Source of the DNA: Coriobacteriales bacterium
Lineage (GTDB): Bacteria > Actinomycetota > Coriobacteriia > Coriobacteriales > UBA8131
DNA length: 8,794 bases
NCBI GenBank assembly: GCA_031268525.1
Contig: JAIRXA010000135.1
Location: forward strand, 1-8,794
Direction of reading: 5' to 3'
Of the stretch, positions 1 through 5,550 are shown one piece after another (positions within the stretch are counted from its first letter, which is position 1; the number at the start of each line of letters is the position of its first letter). The notes under the pieces were generated by a model. The model searched no databases, was not told the origin of the DNA, and was given only the letters and a program-made list of their open reading frames with translations. Position numbers and translations under genes: made by a program.

Positions 1-286
1 GATCGTTGTCAGGGATGGCGCCCCCGTCGGGAGCCTCCGTGGTGGCAAGGTCGTCTTCGGTGTCGGGATCGTTGTCAGGCCTCTCTTCGGGGGCGGTGCC
101 CTCGTCGGGGTTCTCTTCGAGGACAGGATACCCGTCGGGAGCCTCTGTGGTGGCAAGGTCGTCTTCGGGTTGTGTCACCTCCTGTGGCAAAACCCCCGCA
201 TCGGGCTCAACGGCCAGAGCCGCTACCGGGATGAGAGCAAGGGCAAGCAGACAGGTAAGGGCAGTGCAGAGTAATCTCTTAATCAC
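1..286 (-). CDS. Secreted acidic repeat protein, 5' part only (runs off the left edge)
   Basis: The minus strand stays open from a GTG at 286 to the window edge, giving 95 residues. The start reads MIKRLLCTALTCLLALALIP: a basic tip, a hydrophobic core and a likely signal peptidase site after ALA (about residue 25), so export is predicted. The mature part is rich in Asp, Glu, Pro and Thr and holds two copies of EDDLATTEAPDG (residues 41-52 and 77-88), plus PDND twice (70-73 and 92-95). Such acidic, Pro/Thr-rich stretches are typical of extended surface or linker regions. No enzyme domain is visible in the part present. An upstream in-frame stop limits the start to GTG 286 or the TTG at 301; GTG best fits the signal peptide. 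A GGGG tract about 9 nt upstream is only a weak ribosome site. A TATACT lies at 357-352 on this strand, without a convincing -35. The family is not recognised. Confidence 0.72.
   Translation of the reverse strand, partial: MIKRLLCTALTCLLALALIPVAALAVEPDAGVLPQEVTQPEDDLATTEAPDGYPVLEENPDEGTAPEERPDNDPDTEDDLATTEAPDGGAIPDND
23..168. repeat. Spaced 38-bp direct repeat inside the acidic protein gene
   Basis: Positions 23-60 and 131-168 are the same 38 bp with one mismatch, 108 bp (36 codons) apart, so the repeat keeps the minus-strand reading frame. A second 13-bp repeat lies at 1-13 and 67-79 (66 bp, 22 codons apart). Together they encode the repeated EDDLATTEAPDG and PDND blocks. The array may continue beyond the left edge. 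Confidence 0.9.
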
Positions 287-405
287 AATCAGACACCCCA
301 ATCAAGCAATGAGAGTCGATCCCACTCCAGGTTCGCTTCGGCTTCACCATCAGTATAAACCAAGTCAAGGGGGCCAAAAAGGATGTAGGGCTTAAAAAGT
401 TATAC

Positions 406-452
406 CGCCCACACAACGCCCACACAACGCCCACACATCGCCCACACAACGC
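406..452. repeat. 11-bp tandem repeat, four copies, in the gap after the UPF0210 gene
   Basis: The unit CGCCCACACAA occurs at 406-416, 417-427, 428-438 (last base changed) and 439-449, followed by a partial CGC. It fills a quarter of the 181-bp gap between the UPF0210 stop and the start of the acidic protein gene. Its period is not a multiple of three and it has no self-complementarity, so it is neither coding nor a hairpin terminator. On the minus strand it is a G/T-rich transcript tract. The rest of 287-467 shows only a weak TATACT and a poor stem (GGGC/GCCC) before a run of five T on the minus strand. Confidence 0.9.
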
Positions 453-467
453 TTTAGAGAGGCCCTT

Positions 468-1832
468 TCAGTTCCGCAGTGAGTTGAGGGGCGGAGGGAA
501 GTGCCCTCCTCGATGCGCGAACACAAAACCCGCGTGACGGTTGACCTCCATGATCGGCGCCGAACCGAGCAGACCGCCGAACTCCAGACGCTCCCCCACT
601 GTGTGCCCGATAGCGGGGATGAGTCGTACCGCCGTGGTCTTGGAGTTGATAACTCCGATAGCCATCTCGTCGGCGATGATGCCAACGACCGTCTCCGCAT
701 CCACATCCCCTGGTACAGCGATCATGTCAAGGCCGACCGAGCACACGCTCGTCATTGCCTCAAGTTTCTCCAGAGACAGAGCTCCCGCCTCGGCGGCAGC
801 TATCATACCAGCATCCTCGCTTACTGGTATAAACGCCCCAGAAAGGCCACCGACTGAAGAAGAGGCCATGACGCCACCCTTTTTGATCGCGTCATTGAGA
901 AGAGCGAGCGCCGCAGTCGTCCCCGGGCCACCGCAGATGCCAACCCCGATTGCCTCAAGGATGCGTGCCACCGAGTCACCGGCTGCCGGTGTGGGCGCCA
1001 GCGAAAGATCGAGGATGCCCATCTGCACACCGAGGCGCCGGGAAGCCTCCCGTGCTATGAGCTCACCAGCTCGTGTGATCTTGAAAGCCGTGGCCTTCAC
1101 CGCTTCGGAGACCTGGGTGATGTCGGCGTCGTCGGGCAGGTCGGCGAGCACGGCACGCACCACTCCGGGGCCCGAAACCCCAACGTTGATGACTGCCTCC
1201 GCTTCCCCCGACCCGTGGAAGGCGCCAGCCATAAAGGGGTTATCCTCCACGGCATTGGCAAAGACGACCAGCTTGGCGCAGGCGATCGAGTTGTGGTCCG
1301 CCGTGCGATGCGCTGCCGCAAGGATGGTCTCGGCCATCGTCAGTACAGCGTCCATGTTGATGCCAGCGCGTGTTGAGGCAACATTGACACTGGAGCAGAC
1401 GCGTTCAGTCGTAGCGAGCGCCTCGGGGATCGAGGCGATAAGCTTCGCGTCGCTTGTGCTCACGCCTTTCTGCACCAGCGCCGAGAAGCCTCCCACGAAG
1501 TCTATCCCAAGCTCGGCAGCCGCTCGATCGAGCGCCATGGCCACCGGCGTAAGATCCATCGCGGTGGTTGCGGCGCAGACTTCGGCAATCGGAGTGACCG
1601 AAATGCGCCTGTTTGCGATAGGAATACCATAGTCACGGGCAAGCTGATCGGAGATGGGAACGAGGCGTTCAGCCGCCGTCGTCAGACGATCGTAGATACG
1701 CTGAGCGCATATCTCCACATTCTCATGGGCGCAGCCGCGTATCGAGAGCCCAAGCGTGATCGTGCGAATGTCGAGGTGCTGCTGGGCCACCATGGCCAAG
1801 GTTTCAGAAACCTCCTGCGGTGTGATCTGCAT
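468..1832 (-). CDS. UPF0210 (PFL-like, DUF711) family protein
   Basis: The 454-residue product matches the usual full length of UPF0210 proteins, named PFL-like because their fold resembles the pyruvate formate-lyase barrel. No reaction is established for the family. Recognisable blocks are ITLGLSIRGC (25-34), GIDFVGGFSALVQKG (109-123), the Ser/Gly-rich segment around MASSSVGGLSGAFIPVSED (322-340), CSVGLDMIAVPGD (364-376) and the C-terminal FAHRGGHFPPPLNS (438-451). No signal peptide or membrane segment is seen, so it should be cytoplasmic. The ATG at 1832 shares one base with the serS stop (TAATG). A strong GGAGGT site lies inside the serS end at 1847-1842, nine bases before the ATG, so translation is probably coupled to serS. 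In many genomes the partner of this family is a small ACT-domain gene; none lies next to it here. Family assignment is confident, function unknown. Confidence 0.92.
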   Translation of the reverse strand: MQITPQEVSETLAMVAQQHLDIRTITLGLSIRGCAHENVEICAQRIYDRLTTAAERLVPISDQLARDYGIPIANRRISVTPIAEVCAATTAMDLTPVAMALDRAAAELGIDFVGGFSALVQKGVSTSDAKLIASIPEALATTERVCSSVNVASTRAGINMDAVLTMAETILAAAHRTADHNSIACAKLVVFANAVEDNPFMAGAFHGSGEAEAVINVGVSGPGVVRAVLADLPDDADITQVSEAVKATAFKITRAGELIAREASRRLGVQMGILDLSLAPTPAAGDSVARILEAIGVGICGGPGTTAALALLNDAIKKGGVMASSSVGGLSGAFIPVSEDAGMIAAAEAGALSLEKLEAMTSVCSVGLDMIAVPGDVDAETVVGIIADEMAIGVINSKTTAVRLIPAIGHTVGERLEFGGLLGSAPIMEVNRHAGFVFAHRGGHFPPPLNSLRN

Positions 1833-3214
1833 TACGCGATGACCTCCACGCCGCCCATATAGGGCACCAGGACTTCAGGGATGCGCACCGTGCCGTCGGC
1901 CTGTTGGTAGTTCTCCAAGATTGCCGCCATCGTGCGGCCCACGGCCAAACCACTGCCGTTCAGCGTGTGCAGGAGCCGCGCACCCTTGAATGCCTGCGGA
2001 TCGCGATAGCGGATGTTGGCCCGTCGCGCCTGAAAGTCAGTGCAATTGGAGCAGGAGGATATCTCCTTGTATGCCTGGTAGGAAGGCAGCCAGACCTCCA
2101 GGTCGTAGGTGCGCGCGGCGGAGAAACCCAGATCGCCCGTACACAGCTCGATAACCCGATAGGGCAGCTTGAGCAGTTGCAGAATGTTCTCGGCGTCGGC
2201 AACCATCAACTCCAGCTCGTCGAAGGAAGTTCCCGGTTCAGCGTATTTGACCATCTCCACCTTGTCGAACTGGTGTACACGGATCAGCCCCCGCGTATCG
2301 CGTCCGGCACTGCCCGCCTCGCGACGAAAGCAGGGCGTGAATCCGCAGTAACACAGAGGCAGCTCGGCGGCATCGAGCGTTTCATCGCGGTGAATGTTGG
2401 TCAGGATAACCTCGGCGGTGGGGATCAGATACATGCCGTCGGTGGTCTTGAACAGGTCGTCCTCGAACTTTGGCAACTGCCCGGTGCCCGTAAGCGTATC
2501 GACGTTGGCGAGTACCGGCGACCACCATTCCTTGTAACCCCGCGAAACATGCGTGTCGGCCATGAAGCTGATCAGAGCGCGCTCGAGTCGGGCGCCGAGG
2601 CCACCAAGCAGCACAAAACGGGCATGTGCCAGCTTGACGGCACGTTCGAAGTCGATAATGTTGAGCTCACTGCCGAGATCCCAGTGTGCCTTCGGAACAA
2701 AGCCGTCAGCGGCAAAGTCACGTGGAATACCCCAGCGACGAAGTTCCACGTTGTCGTACTCGCTTTCACCAACAGGAGTCAGCGCACTTGGCAGATTGGG
2801 CAATGCCATCATCAGGTTTTGGAGTTGCTGCTCGACGTTCTGACGCTGCACATCACGTTCCTCAATGCGCTCGTTTATTCTGCGAACCTCCTCCTTGGCA
2901 GCCTCGATCGCCCGAGCAGCCCGCTGGGCATCGAGGGTGGCAATCGCCCGAGGCTCCTCAGACGCGTCGTTTGTCCCAGACGCGGCAATCGCCCGAGGCG
3001 CCTCATTTGCCTCGGATGCGGCGCTACGCATCAGTGCGCCGATCTCCTTTGAGGCCGTGTTTCGCTGGGCCTGAAGCGCCTCGACCTCACCGATGAGGCT
3101 ACGACGTTGCTCGTCCAGAGCGAGGAAGCCATCGCGATCCCAGATGAAGTTGCGCGAACGCAGGGTGGTGTCTACCACGTCGATATTCTCACGCACAAAC
3201 CTGATGTCGAGCAT
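1832..3214 (-). CDS. serS: Seryl-tRNA synthetase
   Basis: This cytoplasmic class II enzyme charges tRNA(Ser) with serine using ATP. The N-terminal part (1 to about 140) forms the tRNA-binding helical hairpin arm, ending in ALPNLP at 137-142. The catalytic domain follows, with the TAE serine-site motif (266-268), motif 2 FRREAGSAGRDTRGL (297-310 region), the EISSCSNCTDFQARR segment (384-398) and motif 3 LNGSGLAVGRTMAAILEN (418-435). All look intact. At 460 residues it is about 30-40 longer than common bacterial SerRS (420-430). The extra length is an Ala/Arg-rich insert at about 64-103 in the arm, with three RAI blocks. The ATG at 3214 has AGGGAG at 3225-3220, five bases upstream. A candidate promoter lies at 3316-3287. 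The UPF0210 gene follows with a one-base overlap, forming an operon. No T-box leader is seen. Confidence 0.97.
   Translation of the reverse strand: MLDIRFVRENIDVVDTTLRSRNFIWDRDGFLALDEQRRSLIGEVEALQAQRNTASKEIGALMRSAASEANEAPRAIAASGTNDASEEPRAIATLDAQRAARAIEAAKEEVRRINERIEERDVQRQNVEQQLQNLMMALPNLPSALTPVGESEYDNVELRRWGIPRDFAADGFVPKAHWDLGSELNIIDFERAVKLAHARFVLLGGLGARLERALISFMADTHVSRGYKEWWSPVLANVDTLTGTGQLPKFEDDLFKTTDGMYLIPTAEVILTNIHRDETLDAAELPLCYCGFTPCFRREAGSAGRDTRGLIRVHQFDKVEMVKYAEPGTSFDELELMVADAENILQLLKLPYRVIELCTGDLGFSAARTYDLEVWLPSYQAYKEISSCSNCTDFQARRANIRYRDPQAFKGARLLHTLNGSGLAVGRTMAAILENYQQADGTVRIPEVLVPYMGGVEVIA
2904..3005. repeat. In-frame repeats building the SerRS arm insert
   Basis: Positions 2939-2960 and 2984-3005 are 22-bp direct repeats with one mismatch, 45 bp (15 codons) apart. 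A shorter related copy lies near 2904-2917, 36 nt further along the coding direction. On the minus strand they encode APRAIAAS, EPRAIATL and ARAIEAAK. All copies keep frame, so the enzyme is lengthened and not broken. Confidence 0.85.
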
Positions 3215-3268
3215 GTCGTCTCCCTGCGAATCGTTGTACTATGGTAGAAACATCAATTGTGCCGGTGT

Positions 3269-3284
3269 TTCCTGGAGTCAGGAA
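3269..3284. promoter_or_regulatory. Perfect 6+6 inverted repeat between divergent genes (possible operator)
   Basis: TTCCTG (3269-3274) and CAGGAA (3279-3284) flank GAGT. The site sits between serS and the plus-strand gene, just downstream of the candidate serS -10 and overlapping the candidate plus-strand -35. It could be a repressor site or a small hairpin at the 5' end of serS mRNA. No known operator was recognised. Confidence 0.4.
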
Positions 3285-3286
3285 CC

Positions 3287-3316
3287 AGTATAGGATATTG
3301 GATGGGACGCAGTCAT
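3287..3316 (-). promoter_or_regulatory. Candidate sigma-70-type promoter for serS-UPF0210
   Basis: On the minus strand ATGACT (3316-3311, 4 of 6 to TTGACA) is followed after 18 bases by TATACT (3292-3287, 5 of 6 to TATAAT). Transcription would start near 3280, giving a leader of about 65 nt. The -35 covers the ATG of the divergent plus-strand gene at 3315. A weaker plus-strand pair, TTTCCT 3268-3273 and TAGGAT 3291-3296 (17-base spacer), could serve that gene. Confidence 0.45.
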
Positions 3317-3851
3317 GGAAGACTTCTTCACCTGGATAAGTTCAAACCTCTGGGGGACCGGTGCCGTCGTGGTCGGCCTGATGGTGCTCTTTGTACTGAT
3401 TGGTGTCATCTCCGAGCGTCGAACGCGCCACCTCTACCCCGATCAGGACCGTAGGGGCACCAAGGCTGTTGCACGGGCGAAGGCAAGAAAACAGGGAGCA
3501 GAGACCGTAAAGAGCGGGAAGAAGAGCACAGCGAGCAGCGTCTCAAAGGACTCTACCACTCAGACGCAGACTGCCGCAAGTCAGACAATAGCGAAGTCCG
3601 CAGCTCCTACCGCGACCGCAACTAAAGCAAGGACCAAAACCAAGGCCACGACCAAGGCCACGAGCACGACCACGAGCAAAACACCCAAACCCTCCGAGGA
3701 CGACGAAGACGAGAGTATGGGCTTTGAGGGTTTCTTTACCGCTCTGTGGGGCGATGAGGAAACTGGCCAGAAAGGCCTCATCGAATCACTGTGGGACACC
3801 GATGAGGAAGACAAGGGCGGAAAGAGTACGAAAAAGGGATCGTCGAAATAA
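3315..3851 (+). CDS. Small membrane-anchored protein with basic low-complexity linker and acidic LW-motif tail
   Basis: This 178-residue protein is not recognised. It has four parts: a short N-terminal stretch MEDFFTWISSNLWG (1-14); one membrane segment (about 15-32, rich in Val, Leu and Gly); a long Lys/Ala/Thr/Ser-rich basic linker (about 45-125); and an acidic tail (127-167). The cluster ERRTRH right after the membrane segment predicts an N-outside, C-inside topology, so linker and tail should face the cytoplasm. The tail carries two similar blocks, FFTALWGDEE and LIESLWDTDEE, and the N-terminus has a related FFTWISSNLWG. A basic linker could contact nucleic acid or acidic lipid, but that is a guess. 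The ATG at 3315 follows GATGGGA by seven bases, and an in-frame stop at 3291 excludes a longer reading. It shares a 100-bp divergent promoter region with serS and is probably a single-gene unit ending at the 35-bp repeats. Confidence 0.8.
   Translation: MEDFFTWISSNLWGTGAVVVGLMVLFVLIGVISERRTRHLYPDQDRRGTKAVARAKARKQGAETVKSGKKSTASSVSKDSTTQTQTAASQTIAKSAAPTATATKARTKTKATTKATSTTTSKTPKPSEDDEDESMGFEGFFTALWGDEETGQKGLIESLWDTDEEDKGGKSTKKGSSK
3639..3674. repeat. 12-bp tandem repeat in the linker of the membrane-anchored protein
   Basis: ACCAAGGCCACG occurs exactly twice at 3639-3650 and 3651-3662, followed by a degenerate copy at 3663-3674. It is in frame and encodes TKAT-TKAT-STTT. The flanking coding sequence, rich in ACC, AAG and GCC codons, looks like an older, decayed version of the same expansion. 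Confidence 0.85.
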
Positions 3852-3856
3852 CGAGC

Positions 3857-3961
3857 GCGCCTTGCTCTCGGCGAGTCCTTGCGCACGATGAGCGCCTTGC
3901 TCTCGGCGAGTCTTTGCTTCCGATAAGCGCCTTGCTCTCGGCGAATCCTTGCTTCTGGCGA
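3857..3961. repeat. 35-bp tandem repeat, three copies, between convergent genes
   Basis: Three head-to-tail 35-bp units lie at 3857-3891, 3892-3926 and 3927-3961. The first 18 bases (GCGCCTTGCTCTCGGCGA) are identical in all three; the other 17 vary. They fill almost the whole 111-bp gap between the stop at 3851 (plus) and the stop at 3963 (minus). Each conserved core can fold CGCC-N8-GGCG on either strand, so the array may act as a weak two-way terminator or transcript end. There is no T-run. Three copies without separate spacers do not make a CRISPR. Confidence 0.93.
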
Positions 3962-3962
3962 G

Positions 3963-4739
3963 CTATTTTGACGCTTTGCGGTACTCGTCGCGAAAGGCCT
4001 TGAACATACCTTTGGTGCGCTTCATCTGCTTGCCAACGGCACGTGAGCCGACGCCGATTCCCTTACCGAGGGCTTTGGAGCCCACATCGAGCGCTTCACC
4101 GGCCGTCTTGCCAACCTTTTTGGACGCCTCACCGGCAGCGGCACGCACTTTGGTGGCGCCTTTGACGAGAGCGTCGCCAGCAACGGCTACACCCTCTCCA
4201 GCCTTGGCGGCCAGACCGCCTTCAGTGGCAATGCTTGCCGCCTCCTCGCGCACGATAAGTTGGGCATCACGACAATCTTCGATCAGTTCGATGGGTATAC
4301 GCGAAACCCCGAGCAGAGCACGTGAAGCAACGCTGTCAACGACCTCAAGGGCGAGAGTCTTTCCCGTACGTTCGTCATAATCCACGGCACTGACGCGCCC
4401 CATCGCCGTAACCGCCTCGCCTTCGCCCGCGAGAACCGGCATGCCCTCCAAGATCAGACAGGCATCCCAGTCCAAGCCGAGACGTCTGCAGGCGGCACTA
4501 TCCCAGGAGTCGTGATCGATCGTTGCCACCACTCGTCCATCGACAACGCGAAAGGCGTCGTACGCCAGGAAGCGGTCGGGGCGCTTGAACATGAACAGCA
4601 GGTCAGGGCGTGCAATCAGATAGCCAACCAGACGATAATCATCGGGGTGGAAAACGGCGCGCAGAACCTTACCGATCCTACGCGTCCCATTACGCCCACC
4701 CAAGACGCGGACGCCGGTGAATTCCCTGGTAGAACGCAA
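3963..4739 (-). CDS. PRC-barrel domain protein with Gly/Ala/Lys-rich helical tail
   Basis: PRC-barrels are small beta-barrels found in the photosynthetic reaction centre H subunit, in RimM and in many stand-alone proteins; they usually mediate protein contacts. Residues 5 to about 80 (EFTGVRVLGG...RRIGKVLRAVFHPDDYRLVGYLI) fit one. Residues 98-155 (EGMPVLAGEG...AMGRVSAVDYDERTGKTLALEVV...RIPIELI) fit a second. The tail (about 170-258) is an Ala/Gly/Lys-rich amphipathic repeat (GDALVKGATKVRAAAGEASKKVGKTAGEAL) ending in a basic RDEYRKASK. The frame opens to an ATG at 4898, but that reading would overlap the YtxH gene and add 53 Pro/Leu-rich residues that look like off-frame reading of its Ala/Pro tail. 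The TTG at 4739, four bases after the YtxH stop, gives MRSTREFTGVRV, exactly where a PRC-barrel should begin. That start has no clear ribosome site, so coupled translation is likely. Product 258 residues. Confidence 0.82.
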   Translation of the reverse strand: MRSTREFTGVRVLGGRNGTRRIGKVLRAVFHPDDYRLVGYLIARPDLLFMFKRPDRFLAYDAFRVVDGRVVATIDHDSWDSAACRRLGLDWDACLILEGMPVLAGEGEAVTAMGRVSAVDYDERTGKTLALEVVDSVASRALLGVSRIPIELIEDCRDAQLIVREEAASIATEGGLAAKAGEGVAVAGDALVKGATKVRAAAGEASKKVGKTAGEALDVGSKALGKGIGVGSRAVGKQMKRTKGMFKAFRDEYRKASK

Positions 4740-4743
4740 GGTG

Positions 4744-5313
4744 CTACTGCGCGGCGGGAGGCTCAGCGAAGGAAGCTGAGGCCGGAGTTGGAGTTTCGGA
4801 GGCTGGGGCGACTGAGGCAGCAGCAAACGGTTCAACCTTATCGGGCGCCGCGAGGGGATCTGCGGGAGCCACGGGAGCGGGAGCGGGAGATTCGCCATCT
4901 TCGGTAGCTATCGCGCTTGCCTTCGTGCGCAGAGCACTGGCCGCATTGTCGAGTTGACCACGCACCACGTCGACCGCCGAGTTGATCTTCTCGGCTGCAA
5001 CCGGCACCTTGTCGTTGATGGCGTCGCGAGCGGCGGCGGCGTTCTTGGCCACCTGCTCGGCGATCAAGGTCCGGGCATTGTCGATCTTTGCCCGCAACTC
5101 ATCGCTTTTCTGGTTGATGACGGGCTGAACACCGGCAACACCTTCCTGTACCCGTGCCTTGCCCTGATCGTAAAAGCTCACACCCTTGCCCCAGTACTCA
5201 TCGGCCTTCTCGGCAAGCTGGGCACGAGTCTCCTCGCCAGAACGCGGCGCGAAGAGAATGCCGAGCGCAGCACCAACAAGACCGCCAATGACAAACGATC
5301 CAAACTTACCCAT
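4744..5313 (-). CDS. YtxH-like membrane protein (Gly-zipper anchor plus long amphipathic helix)
   Basis: The 189-residue product starts MGKFGSFVIGGLVGAALGIL, then FAPRSGEETR. A Gly/Ala-rich N-terminal membrane segment followed by FAPxSGxExR is the signature of the YtxH family, which is often stress-linked; its biochemical role is unknown. Residues about 30-137 are a long Ala/Glu/Lys-rich helical region resembling apolipoprotein or LEA-type repeats. Residues 138-189 form an Ala/Pro/Glu tail without evident fold. The ATG at 5313 is chosen because AGGAGG lies at 5324-5319, five bases upstream. The 55 extra residues of the longer open frame (to 5478) have no such site and do not resemble the family. 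The PRC-barrel gene follows after four bases. The two products share an architecture of a folded or anchored N-terminus plus an amphipathic Ala/Lys helix, which suggests they act together at the membrane. Confidence 0.88.
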   Translation of the reverse strand: MGKFGSFVIGGLVGAALGILFAPRSGEETRAQLAEKADEYWGKGVSFYDQGKARVQEGVAGVQPVINQKSDELRAKIDNARTLIAEQVAKNAAAARDAINDKVPVAAEKINSAVDVVRGQLDNAASALRTKASAIATEDGESPAPAPVAPADPLAAPDKVEPFAAASVAPASETPTPASASFAEPPAAQ

Positions 5314-5483
5314 GATAACCTCCTGACTGTCTCGCCCCTTTGTCGACGTCGGCCCTCGTGCGACGCCTTGAGGCAGAACACCTTGTTGTGCATCGTCGCA
5401 GAGGCGATGTTCTGAGAGGATACCACACATCCCCTGGAGCGCGAGCGCCTGAACGCGAAAATCCGCATACGGCCACACCTTGG

Positions 5484-5501
5484 ATTATACTGGATTATAC
5501 T
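5484..5501. promoter_or_regulatory. Duplicated -10-like element in the divergent YtxH / membrane-protein region
   Basis: TGGATTATAC occurs twice in tandem (5481-5490, 5491-5500). On the minus strand this gives two perfect TATAAT boxes (5489-5484 and 5499-5494) facing the YtxH gene. On the plus strand it gives two TATACT boxes (5486-5491 and 5496-5501) facing the gene at 5551. No good -35 lies 16-18 bases from any of them; TTGCCA at 5525-5520 on the minus strand is 5 of 6 to consensus but 20 bases away. Plus-strand starts near 5498 or 5508 would give a leader of about 45 nt. The rest of 5314-5550 shows only a weak CATCG/CGATG stem. Confidence 0.5.
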
Positions 5502-5550
5502 GGTGCCCTGCATATTCGATGGCAAAGGATGTAAGGAACAGTTCCAGCTC

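Noticed and set aside
6..395. Plus-strand 129-residue reading frame with repeated PSGASVVARSSS
   Set aside because: It is the antisense of the signal-peptide protein gene. The repeats come from the shared DNA repeat, and the minus frame has a far better protein character.
406..452. CRISPR or origin-type iteron array
   Set aside because: Units of 11 bp directly adjoin, with no spacers and no replication gene; a simple minisatellite explains it.
541..1632. Long plus-strand frame opposite the UPF0210 gene
   Set aside because: Antisense shadow from high GC; Ser/Ala/Arg-rich with no domain, while the minus frame is a full-length known family.
468..1832. True pyruvate formate-lyase
   Set aside because: Half the length of that enzyme and no glycyl-radical motif near the C-terminus; the PFL name of this family reflects fold only.
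1904..3052. 382-residue plus-strand frame opposite serS
   Set aside because: Antisense of a clear SerRS; no family-like motif.
3215..3280. T-box leader upstream of serS
   Set aside because: The leader is only about 65 nt and lacks room for the T-box stems and antiterminator.
3857..3961. CRISPR array
   Set aside because: Only three copies with no unique spacers of repeat-like length, related variable halves, and no cas gene nearby.
4740..4898. Longer N-terminus of the PRC-barrel protein from an ATG at 4898
   Set aside because: It overlaps the YtxH gene by 155 bases and encodes Pro/Leu-rich off-frame sequence; the barrel begins naturally at the TTG at 4739.
5314..5478. Extended YtxH start at 5478
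   Set aside because: The 55 added residues do not resemble the family, and the strong AGGAGG sits right before the ATG at 5313.
5503..5550. GTG start at 5503 for the membrane protein
   Set aside because: It falls at the possible transcription start, and the added residues do not resemble the family; ATG 5551 begins just before the first membrane segment.
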